Of a stretch of 64,000 bases of DNA, positions 8,853-15,890 are shown one piece after another. Numbering within the stretch: the first letter of the stretch is position 1; each line of letters begins with the position of its first letter. Made by a program: the position numbers and the translations under genes. Location of the stretch: the NCBI GenBank assembly GCA_045863555.1, contig BTUU01000022.1:28192-92191 (forward strand), given 5' to 3'. The DNA is from JACRLV01 sp045863555. Lineage in GTDB: Bacteria > Planctomycetota > Phycisphaerae > UBA1845 > Fen-1342. The notes below the pieces were generated by a model. That model was not told the DNA's origin. It made no database searches and was given only the letters and a program-made list of their open reading frames with translations.

Positions 8853-9527
8853 TCAGCCTTGCCGTTTTACCATCTCATTGATCCAGATCGGCGCGAATGG
8901 CGACGTACAGCCCTTGGAGCAGGGGTAGTCGCGGTAGATCCCCAGTTTTTCGCCGATCGCGATCGCGCGCTTGCGCAGCTTCGGAAAATGGATGCCGATC
9001 GTCGCGAGCGTTGAATTCATCGTCCACTGGGCGGCCGGGTCGGCGCCGGCCATCTCGGCCTCGATGCGGTCGAGCAGTGCGGGGAGGTCGAGGCCGTCCG
9101 GGTTTTTTGAGACGCGCTCGGCGGTCAGGCTCCAGCCGGCGCGGGCGGCCCAGGGGTCGTCGGCGGTCATCCACTGCTGCCGCAGCGTTTCCTTCTCCGG
9201 ATGCTGCTTGATGACATACGACGTGAGCCATTCCGCGAGCTGGGCGAACGTCGCCTCCCGCGCCATCTGGTCGAGTTGAGCCGGGGTGAGGCTCGCGGGC
9301 TTGATCACGAGCGTCGCGAGGAGACGGGCGTCGACGTTTCCGGTTTCCCAGAGCGCGAGGGCGAGGTCGTGGTCGGTCTTGATCTTCTTGGCCACGCCCC
9401 GGATGTCGCCCATCTGGACGCCGAACTGGTTGTCGCCGGCGCCGTTCCTGGCGTTTCGCGCCCGCACCTTTTCGTCGCCGAGCGCCTTGAGCTGCTTGAG
9501 TGCGTCCTTGAGCGTCATGGGCGACAT
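8853..9527 (-). CDS. DNA alkylation repair protein, AlkD-like HEAT-repeat glycosylase family
   Basis: A 224-residue all-helical protein of the AlkC/AlkD superfamily. AlkD removes N3- and N7-alkylated purines without base flipping. Visible family features are QFGVQMGDIRGVAKKIKTDHDLALALWETGNVDARLLATLVI near the N-terminus, then helical repeats with AAQWTMNSTLATIGIHFPKLRKRAIAIGEKLG. The C-terminus has PCSKGCTSPFAPIWINEMV, a Cys-containing tail common in the subgroup related to YpaA/DUF-type relatives. Whether it is a glycosylase or a DNA-binding relative cannot be decided by eye. Two in-frame starts exist, at 9527 and 9518. It is divergent from the lipoprotein gene at 9662. Confidence 0.8.
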   Translation of the reverse strand: MSPMTLKDALKQLKALGDEKVRARNARNGAGDNQFGVQMGDIRGVAKKIKTDHDLALALWETGNVDARLLATLVIKPASLTPAQLDQMAREATFAQLAEWLTSYVIKQHPEKETLRQQWMTADDPWAARAGWSLTAERVSKNPDGLDLPALLDRIEAEMAGADPAAQWTMNSTLATIGIHFPKLRKRAIAIGEKLGIYRDYPCSKGCTSPFAPIWINEMVKRQG

Positions 9528-9661
9528 GATAGAAGTAAGAAGCCCGGGTGTCCCGCCGATTTTCGCGGCGGAGATGCATCGGCGGGCGCTTCGGGTAGAC
9601 TCTGCCCGTGAAGCCCGCTTCGACGCGGACGCAAGACCGCGCGAAAGCCCAGGAGTCTGTC

Positions 9662-10312
9662 ATGTTTCGCCGATCGCTCGCGGTCCTGTCGCTCAGCGCT
9701 CTGCTCGCATCCGCCGCCGGCTGTGCAGGCGGCGGCGGAGGCTCGATCGACACCAACCGCAAGATCAGCCAGCTCGAGGAGACGATCGCGAAAAAGGACA
9801 ACGAACTGGCTGCGCAGCTCTCGACGATCAACGAGCTGAACAAGCAGCTTCTGGCCGCGCGGCAGATCAAGCCCGAGCAGCTCGACAAGCTGTTCTATCC
9901 CGAGAAGCTGGAATTCGACACGCTGACCGGCGGAGAAGACTACGACAAGCAGCTCGGGGATGACGGCGTGACGGTCTACCTGAAGCCGGTGGATCGCGAC
10001 GGCGACGTGATCAAGGTCGCGGGCGACATCCGCATCGAGCTCTTCGATCTGGCCCAGACGGGCGACAACGTCGTGGGCCGGTACGAGGTGGGCGTGGATG
10101 ATGTGCGGAAGCTCTGGTACGGCAAGTTCATGACGCAGCACTACACCGTGAAGTGCCCCTGGCTGAAGGGGCCGCCGGCACACAATGAAATCACGGTTCG
10201 GGCCACGTTTCGCGATTACCTGACGCAGCGCGTCGTCACGGCCCAGACGGTCGTCACCGTGCGGCTGGCGCAGGCCCCGGCCGTTCAGCCGGCAGGCCGG
10301 CCAGCTCCCTGA
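9662..10312 (+). CDS. Putative lipoprotein with N-terminal coiled coil, function unknown
   Basis: 216 residues, unrecognised. It opens with a lipoprotein signal (FRRSLAVLSLSALLASAAGC) whose Cys would be lipidated. A Gly-rich linker and a short coiled coil (about 30-68, ISQLEETIAKKDNELAAQ) follow, then a beta-rich domain with VTVYLKPVDRDGDVIKVAGDIRIELFD and VRATFRDYLTQRVVTAQ. The domain reads like an Ig-like or transthyretin-like fold found in envelope proteins. ATG 9662 is preferred over the upstream GTG because AGGAG lies 6 nt before it. The 3' end overlaps convergent lpxB by 59 bp, so the two transcripts are antisense at their ends. Confidence 0.75.
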   Translation: MFRRSLAVLSLSALLASAAGCAGGGGGSIDTNRKISQLEETIAKKDNELAAQLSTINELNKQLLAARQIKPEQLDKLFYPEKLEFDTLTGGEDYDKQLGDDGVTVYLKPVDRDGDVIKVAGDIRIELFDLAQTGDNVVGRYEVGVDDVRKLWYGKFMTQHYTVKCPWLKGPPAHNEITVRATFRDYLTQRVVTAQTVVTVRLAQAPAVQPAGRPAP

Positions 10313-11438
10313 TCAATTCGCAGACGCGGCGGCTGGCCTGCGTGCCTTCGAGCGGAGCCACCAGTTCATCCAGGCCGACCCGCATCAGGGCCCGCCAGCG
10401 TTCATCCGTCAGAAGCTGGGCGGCGACGGCGGCCGGCTGATTCACGTCGCGGACGCAGGGCATGAATTCGGGGACGAGCCGTCGCCGGGCGAGGACGTTC
10501 ACGAGCGAGAGGTGGGGCGTACGGACGATGCGTGAGCCGACCCAGCGATAGCCCCAGTTGAAGAGCGGGCCGGCGTCGTAGACGACGATCATGGGCTTCC
10601 GGTAGTGGGCGACGTGGAGCGTGGCGGTGCCGGAGGCGACGAGGACGAGGTCGGCGGCCGAGAGGAGGCTGGCGTTGTCGGCGACGACGATCTCGGCGGG
10701 CATCCCGGCGGCTTCGAGATGGCGGCGGATGCGGGGGACACGGTCGGCGTCGACGGCCGAGATCGCGGGCCGGAAGGCGACGCCGGACTCGGCGATGCGG
10801 CGGAGGATGCGGAGCTGCATGGGCAGGACGCCGTCGATGACGTGCTTTCGCGAGCCGGGCAGGAGGGCGAGGAGGGGGCGCTCGTCGCTGCGGAGCGAGG
10901 CGATCCGTTGCGGCGACGGCAGCTCGCGGCTGAGGGCTTCGAAGAGGGGATGGCCGACGAATTCCGCGCTGACGCCGGCGGCGCGAAAATAGGCTTCTTC
11001 GAAGGGCAGGATGCAGGCGAGGCGGTCGACGTCGCGGGCGATGCGGCGATTGCGGCCTTCGCGCGAGGCCCAGGTCTGGGGCGCGACGTAGTAGAGCACC
11101 GGGTAACCGCGAGCCTTCGCTTTTTTTGCCAGGCGCAGATGAAGCTCGGGGGAGTCGACGAGGACGACGACATCGGGCGGGGCCGCGTCCCAGGCGTGCT
11201 CGACGGCGGCCACGGCGCGGAGCGCCTTGCCGATGATCCCGAAGACGCCGGAGAGCATTGCGGCGTGGGCGGAGAGATCGAAGACGGTTTGGACGCCGAG
11301 GGCGCGCAAGCGCGGGCCGGTGAGGCCATAGAAGCCGGCGGTGGAGATTCGGCGGCGGGCCTCGCGGACGAGGGATGCGGCGTGGACGTCGGCGGAGTCC
11401 TCGGCGACGGAGATGAAGATGCGGAGCGAGCGCGACAT
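10254..11438 (-). CDS. lpxB: Lipid-A-disaccharide synthase
   Basis: LpxB (GT19) condenses UDP-2,3-diacylglucosamine with lipid X to make the lipid A disaccharide at the inner membrane. The N-terminus SLRIFISVAEDSADVHAASLV corresponds to the family GExSGDxhga region, with an unusual loss of the usual Gly residues. Further on are VVVLVDSPELHLRLAKKAK, YYVAPQTWASREGR, ILPFEEAYF, EFVGHPLFE, and the nucleotide-binding LLPGSRK (about 212-218). The length of 394 is typical. It is the last gene of a reverse operon that begins at 13769, with only 6 bp separating it from the HTTM gene. It supports a Gram-negative LPS envelope. Confidence 0.88.
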   Translation of the reverse strand: MSRSLRIFISVAEDSADVHAASLVREARRRISTAGFYGLTGPRLRALGVQTVFDLSAHAAMLSGVFGIIGKALRAVAAVEHAWDAAPPDVVVLVDSPELHLRLAKKAKARGYPVLYYVAPQTWASREGRNRRIARDVDRLACILPFEEAYFRAAGVSAEFVGHPLFEALSRELPSPQRIASLRSDERPLLALLPGSRKHVIDGVLPMQLRILRRIAESGVAFRPAISAVDADRVPRIRRHLEAAGMPAEIVVADNASLLSAADLVLVASGTATLHVAHYRKPMIVVYDAGPLFNWGYRWVGSRIVRTPHLSLVNVLARRRLVPEFMPCVRDVNQPAAVAAQLLTDERWRALMRVGLDELVAPLEGTQASRRVCELIRELAGLPAERPGPAPAAR

Positions 11439-11444
11439 CGGACG

Positions 11445-12410
11445 TCAGTGTAGGGGAGCGGCGTCGCCGTTTGAAACGGCCGGCGCACCCCGCCCGGCTC
11501 CGACGAGGCGGGCGAGCGCCCGATAGTCGTCGTCGGTGAGCATCAGAGCGTTGGCGGCAATCATGACGAGTCCGAACGAAACGAGGCCCATCTTGAGGGC
11601 GATTCCGACGTGCATCGCGACAGCCAGGGCGACCGTCAGGCGGCGCGTCGAGCGCAGCCAGAGAAGTGCCGGGTAGAGGATTTCGAGCGCGAGGACACCG
11701 AATGTGATACCCGCGACAACGGCTGGCGACGCGGTGGTCCAGTCGAGGCCGGCGAAGTGGTGCATCGCGTCAAAGCGGGTGGCGTAGTAGACGGCGGTGC
11801 CGTCGAGCCAGCGGTCGCCTCCGAGCTTGGCGAGGCCGGATGCGAGGTAGATCAGCGCGACCTGAAACCCGGCCAGCGCGGCGGCCGAGTTATGCAGGAG
11901 CGCGGCCGCGGATGGACCCTCGGCGATGAGGCGCTCGCGGCGGCGGCGAGCGCCGGGGGAGAAATAGGCATGCGTGCAGAGGCCGAGCATGAGGAGGAGA
12001 ATGATCCGCGCGACGTTGTCGCCGCCTTCGAGGGTGATGGCGAGCCGTTCGAGCAGCGAGGTGAAGAAGACCCAGTGCAGGAACGTAAAAAGGGTCCCGC
12101 CGAATACGCCGAAGAGCAGCGCGGCGATGATGCCGCCGTGGTAGACCGCCTCGAACCAGGCGCGTGAGTCGGAGAGGAAGTAGAGCGACAGCGACGGCAG
12201 CAGTCCGGCGGAGGGCGCCAGCGGGCCCCACGCGGCGCGCTCGGCGATGGGGCTGACGCCGGCCGGACCCCAGAGAAATGCCCGCTGCGGGTAACTCGCG
12301 ACGTACAGATGGAGAGAGGCGAGCGCCAGGATCAGGCGGCATAGCGATGGGCCGATGAGCCGGCGGCGCGGCCCCGCGAACCGGTCGACCAGGGTGGCGC
12401 AGGCGGTCAC
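11445..12410 (-). CDS. HTTM-domain membrane protein related to vitamin K-dependent gamma-carboxylase
   Basis: A polytopic membrane protein of about 320 residues with roughly seven hydrophobic segments. The stretch ALIYLASGLAKLGGDRWLDG followed by TAVYYATRFD is characteristic of HTTM (horizontally transferred transmembrane) proteins, whose best known relative is the gamma-glutamyl carboxylase. Bacterial HTTM proteins are mostly uncharacterised. The start is GTG 12410, overlapping the upstream stop codon as GTGA; GTG 12413 is an alternative. The tight overlaps on both sides place it with the DUF5819-like gene, the Phe-Gly repeat lipoprotein and lpxB in one operon. HTTM genes are often paired with DUF5819-type genes, which supports both assignments. 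Confidence 0.78.
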   Translation of the reverse strand: MTACATLVDRFAGPRRRLIGPSLCRLILALASLHLYVASYPQRAFLWGPAGVSPIAERAAWGPLAPSAGLLPSLSLYFLSDSRAWFEAVYHGGIIAALLFGVFGGTLFTFLHWVFFTSLLERLAITLEGGDNVARIILLLMLGLCTHAYFSPGARRRRERLIAEGPSAAALLHNSAAALAGFQVALIYLASGLAKLGGDRWLDGTAVYYATRFDAMHHFAGLDWTTASPAVVAGITFGVLALEILYPALLWLRSTRRLTVALAVAMHVGIALKMGLVSFGLVMIAANALMLTDDDYRALARLVGAGRGAPAVSNGDAAPLH

Positions 12411-13000
12411 CACGCCTCCACTCCGGTGTCGAACGGGAGCCAGCCTGTGTTCAGCGCGAGGCCCACGCGTGCATCTGCGGGTTCGCCGGGAGCGGCAATG
12501 CGGCGTTCGATGATCGTGCCGCGGACCTCGACGATTCGCCCGGGCGGGTCACGCAGCGCGGCGCGGGCTGCGGCCGAGAGCAGCCGGGCAAACGGTGCGC
12601 GAAGCGGGCCGCGCGGATTCCAGAGACTGAACTCAAAGAGCGTTACGAGATTCGCTGCGCGTGACTGGGCGGCGACCGGCGGCCATCCGGTGCGGGCGAC
12701 GAGCTGGCGCAGTGGAAACGGGCCGAGTTCGCGGACACCCTCCGGCGTCTCGACGCGAATGTGGAGCTGGGCGATCCGCGTCTCGCGGGGCACGTAGGGT
12801 GCGAAAAAAGACCACGACTGTGCGAGGTACGGCGCTGCGGTGTGGTGGACGCGCACCTTGAGCGGTCCGAGCGCGGGCAGGGGCAGGATCTGCAAGGTGG
12901 CGACGACGACATAGAGGGCTGCGGCCGCGAAGAGCAGCGGCGCAATCCGCCGCGCAGCCCGCAGGCCGGGGGAGACGCTAGGTCCCGAAGTTGAATCCAC
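12407..13000 (-). CDS. DUF5819-like single-pass membrane protein paired with HTTM
   Basis: About 197 residues. A transmembrane helix (IAPLLFAAAALYVVVATLQIL) is followed by an extracytoplasmic domain with AAPYLAQSWSFFAPYVPRE, a Gln/Trp..FAP signature seen in DUF5819 proteins that accompany HTTM genes. The rest (ELGPFPLRQLV, LFEFSLWNPRG, GRIVEVRGTIIERR) is a compact alpha/beta region. The start is unclear. GTG 13000 or GTG 13006 overlaps the end of the upstream lipoprotein gene by about 23-29 nt, but the frame stays open to 13306 as a Ser/Ala-rich stretch that is the shifted reading of the Gly/Phe repeats. The short form is preferred since the long N-terminus has no independent sequence character. 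Confidence 0.65.
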   Translation of the reverse strand: MDSTSGPSVSPGLRAARRIAPLLFAAAALYVVVATLQILPLPALGPLKVRVHHTAAPYLAQSWSFFAPYVPRETRIAQLHIRVETPEGVRELGPFPLRQLVARTGWPPVAAQSRAANLVTLFEFSLWNPRGPLRAPFARLLSAAARAALRDPPGRIVEVRGTIIERRIAAPGEPADARVGLALNTGWLPFDTGVEAW

Positions 13001-13769
13001 CGCCACCGAAATTGAAGCCACCGCCTCCGAACTGGAAACCGCCGAACTGGAAGCCGCCGAACTGGAAGCCGGTTCCGCCGAAGTTGAACCCGCCGCCGGT
13101 CTGGAATCCGGTTCCGCCGAAGTTGAATCCGCCGCCGGTATTCGAACCGCCACCGAGATTGAACCCCCCGCCGAATCCAGAGGAGACCGGCGCGAACTTG
13201 GCTGCCTGGAGCTTTCCGGTCTCGGCCGTCTCGGATTCGAGGGTCTCCGGATCGAGTGGAGTCGATTCGATGATCTGCGTCTCCTGCATGACGACGCCCG
13301 CGCCATCTCCGTCGTTCAGGACCACCCAGCCGCCGAGATACTGAGCATCCTCAACTGTCTCGGTCGCGATGTAGAGCCCGGCGTCGGGATCGGCCGCTTC
13401 GACCTCGAAGTCCGCGGTCTGGCCGTCGGAAAGAACGATCTGCCCGCTGCCGCCGCCGTCGTCGAGCGTCACGGTGATCTCGGAGTCGCCTGCGGCGGAT
13501 TCGAGCGTCGCCGAGGCTCCGTCGAGCGTCCCGTCGTACCACTTCGCGGTCTGATCGCCGTCGGTGACGTAGACCAGGACCTGGTCACCATCCGTGACGG
13601 CGGCGATGAGAAGATCGCTTCCCGTAACGCGCCCGACGAAACTCCCGGAGACGGACGCCGTATCCGTTGAGGGACAGCCTGTGGCCAGAATCGCGGCCGC
13701 GCCGACTGCGAGCGCGGATAGCGCGGCCCGGCGGAAAACGCGCGGGCGGTATCGAGCAGGTGTTGGCAA
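12978..13769 (-). CDS. Lipoprotein with C-terminal Phe-Gly/Gly-rich repeats
   Basis: 263 residues, family not recognised. TTG 13769 is supported by GGAG 6 nt upstream and by the immediate lipoprotein signal (RRAALSALAVGAAAILATGC), with Cys about residue 32. Residues 33-190 form an acidic beta-rich region rich in Asp/Gly/Thr (SGSFVGRVTGSDLLIAAV, KWYDGTLDGASATLESA). From about 200 to the end the protein is a tandem of GGFNFGG, GGTGFQ and GGFQFGG motifs, at least nine Phe-Gly dipeptides, probably disordered and adhesive or glue-like. It is the first gene of an overlapping four-gene reverse operon ending in lpxB. A structural or surface-exposed role is an inference from composition only. Confidence 0.75.
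   Translation of the reverse strand: MPTPARYRPRVFRRAALSALAVGAAAILATGCPSTDTASVSGSFVGRVTGSDLLIAAVTDGDQVLVYVTDGDQTAKWYDGTLDGASATLESAAGDSEITVTLDDGGGSGQIVLSDGQTADFEVEAADPDAGLYIATETVEDAQYLGGWVVLNDGDGAGVVMQETQIIESTPLDPETLESETAETGKLQAAKFAPVSSGFGGGFNLGGGSNTGGGFNFGGTGFQTGGGFNFGGTGFQFGGFQFGGFQFGGGGFNFGGGGFNFGT
12981..13180 (-). repeat. In-gene DNA repeats encoding GGFNFGG/GGFQFGG motifs
   Basis: The 3' 200 bp of the lipoprotein gene consists of 15-18 bp units, partly nested in a larger duplicated block (near 13070-13105 and 13115-13145). The block reads GGFNFGGTGFQ on the coding strand. Codon choice varies between copies (GGC/GGT/GGA for Gly), so amino acids are better conserved than bases, which suggests selection on the protein repeat. 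Confidence 0.75.
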
Positions 13770-13978
13770 AGCGGTCTCCCGTAATCGGCCCCGAGGTGAA
13801 ACTACAGCGGCTGGAAGTGTATCTCGGGAGCAGGGGCGGTCAACGGTCTCGTACCGCCGAGGGTGGTGTGCGGCGCTGACGGTGCGAAGAGGGGGCGTTA
13901 CAGTTTCAGCGGGCGGTTGGGCGGAGTCCGGCGGCGCGATTCGGCTGCGGCGAGGGACGGGTGCAGCGAGGTCGGGAA

Positions 13979-14866
13979 ATGGCGCGAGAGCGGCGGACGA
14001 TCGTCGTCGTCGGCAGCATCAACATGGACCTGGTCGTGACGGCGGACGCGCTGCCGCGCGAGGGGCACACGGTCCTCGGCGTCGCGTATCACACGTGCTG
14101 CGGGGGCAAGGGCGCGAACCAGGCGATCGCGGCCGCGCACGCGGGCGGGCGGGTGCACATGGTCGGCTGCATCGGCGATGATGACTACGGCCGGGCGGCG
14201 GCGCGCTCACTCACGGCGGCGGGCGTGGGCGTTCGTGCGGTGCGGAAGGTGAAGGACGCGACGGGCGTCGCGCTGATCGTGCTTGATCGGCAGGGGCGGA
14301 ATCTGATCGCCGTCGCGCCGAACGCCAACCAGCGGACGCGCGTGCCGCGGCGCGCGTTCGACATCGTCGTGACGCAGCTCGAGACGCCGTATGCGATCCC
14401 GCGGGCCCGGTGCTTCATCCTGAACCCAGCGCCGGCCGACCGCTCGATCCTGAAGGCTCGCGGGGGGCGGCGGCCGCTGGCGGGGGTGCATGTGATCATC
14501 CCGAACGAGCACGAAGCGGCGCTGCTGACGGGTGAAGACGACCCGGCGAAGGCGGCGGCGGCGCTGCGGACGCTCGGGGCGGAGCGCGCGATCGTGACGC
14601 TGGGTGAACGCGGTGTGCATGACACCGGCGGCGCGGATGCGCGGGAGGGCCGGCGGCCGGCGTTTCGGATCAAGCCGGTGGACACGGTCGGCGCGGGGGA
14701 CGCATTCGTCGGTGCGTTTGCCGCGGCGCTCGCGGACGGACTCGATGATCCTGTTCGCTTCGCGCAGGCCGCGGCCGCGATCGCATGTACGCGCCGCGGG
14801 GCGCAGGCCTCGCCGCGGCGTGCGGAGATCGAACGATTCCTCGCCCGAAACAAGGAGCGGCCATGA
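13979..14866 (+). CDS. PfkB-family sugar kinase, ribokinase-like
   Basis: A carbohydrate kinase of about 295 residues. Signature 1 is GGKGANQAIAAAHAGG near the N-terminus after VVVGSINMDLVV; signature 2 is DTVGAGDAFVGAFAAAL near residue 235, where the Asp of GAGD is the catalytic base. The SINMD start and GGKGANQA strongly resemble ribokinase (RbsK), so D-ribose or a related pentose or nucleoside is the likely substrate. ATG 13979 is preferred over GTG 13961 because a GAGG lies 8 nt upstream. It overlaps the following M24 gene by ATGA, implying translational coupling, which is an unusual partner for a ribokinase. No ribose transport genes are nearby. Confidence 0.88.
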   Translation: MARERRTIVVVGSINMDLVVTADALPREGHTVLGVAYHTCCGGKGANQAIAAAHAGGRVHMVGCIGDDDYGRAAARSLTAAGVGVRAVRKVKDATGVALIVLDRQGRNLIAVAPNANQRTRVPRRAFDIVVTQLETPYAIPRARCFILNPAPADRSILKARGGRRPLAGVHVIIPNEHEAALLTGEDDPAKAAAALRTLGAERAIVTLGERGVHDTGGADAREGRRPAFRIKPVDTVGAGDAFVGAFAAALADGLDDPVRFAQAAAAIACTRRGAQASPRRAEIERFLARNKERP

Positions 14867-15870
14867 ACGAGAAGGAACAGCGCCTCGGCGCATACTGCAA
14901 GACGCACGGTTATGACGGGGCGCTGCTGCGGAAACGCGCGAACATCGCGTGGCTGACGGACGGTGCGGACACGCACGTCGACGGCGCGAATGCGCTGGGC
15001 ATCGCGACGGTTCTCTGGACGCCCGGGCGAAAGACGGTGTTTACGAACAACATCGAGGCGGGGCGGCTGCGGGACGAGGAGTTCTCGAAAGAGTGGGCGA
15101 TCGAGTCCGTGCAATGGACCGATTCGCCGAAGATCCCGGATGGCCGGTACCTCACGGATGTGCCCGAGGACGCGCTGACCGATCTGCGTGCGACGCTCAC
15201 GGCGGAGGAGATGCAGCGCGCCCGCCAGCTCGGCCGGGAGTGCGGGGCGATTCTCGAAGGCGTGATGCGGCGTGTCGAGCGCGGCTGGACGGAGCACGCG
15301 ATCGCGGCGGAGCTGGTCGGGGATCTGCGCACGGAGGGGATCTTCGCCCCGGTTGCGCTCGTCGCCGTTGACGATCGGATCGAGAAGTACCGCCATCCGA
15401 TCCCGACGTCGCGGAAGGTTGAACGGGTGGCGATGGGCGTCGTCTGCGCCCAGCGGCAGGGACTGATCGTCTGCCTCACGCGGCTCGTTCACTTCGGACC
15501 GCTGCCGGGCGAGCTGACCCGCAAGCACGAGGCGGTCTGCCTGATCGACAGGACGCTGCACGAGGCGACGCGGCCGGGCCGCCGCTGGTGCGACATTCTC
15601 GCCGAGGGGATCGCGGCCTATCGGGAGACGGGCTTCGCGGACGAGTGGACTCTGCACCACCAGGGCGGGCCGATGGGATACGAATGCCGGGACTATGTCG
15701 CCACACCGGCGGAGACGCGCACGGTCGCGGCGAATCAGCTCGTCGGGTGGAATCCGTCAATCACCGGGACGAAATCGGAGGACACGATCCTTTCGACCGG
15801 CGAGGTCCTGACGGGGACGGGGCAGTGGCCGCTGATGGCCAATGGGCGGCCGGCGATCCTGGTGAAGTAG
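14863..15870 (+). CDS. M24 (pita-bread fold) peptidase homolog lacking the Asp metal ligands
   Basis: 335 residues; creatinase-like N-terminal domain (1-130) then an M24-type domain. The C-terminal part shows HHQGGPMGYECRDY and NPSITGTKSED, which align with the His and Glu regions of M24 metallopeptidases. However, the strand that normally carries the paired Asp ligands reads VVCAQRQGLIVCLTRLVHFG, with no Asp. The protein may be a pseudo-peptidase or act on a non-peptide substrate. ATG 14863 sits in the ATGA overlap with the kinase gene and has AAGGAG 5 nt upstream. The coupling suggests a joint task such as salvage of a conjugated sugar compound, which is inference. Confidence 0.75.
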   Translation: MNEKEQRLGAYCKTHGYDGALLRKRANIAWLTDGADTHVDGANALGIATVLWTPGRKTVFTNNIEAGRLRDEEFSKEWAIESVQWTDSPKIPDGRYLTDVPEDALTDLRATLTAEEMQRARQLGRECGAILEGVMRRVERGWTEHAIAAELVGDLRTEGIFAPVALVAVDDRIEKYRHPIPTSRKVERVAMGVVCAQRQGLIVCLTRLVHFGPLPGELTRKHEAVCLIDRTLHEATRPGRRWCDILAEGIAAYRETGFADEWTLHHQGGPMGYECRDYVATPAETRTVAANQLVGWNPSITGTKSEDTILSTGEVLTGTGQWPLMANGRPAILVK

Positions 15871-15890
15871 CGGCGCGATCGACTTTGCGG

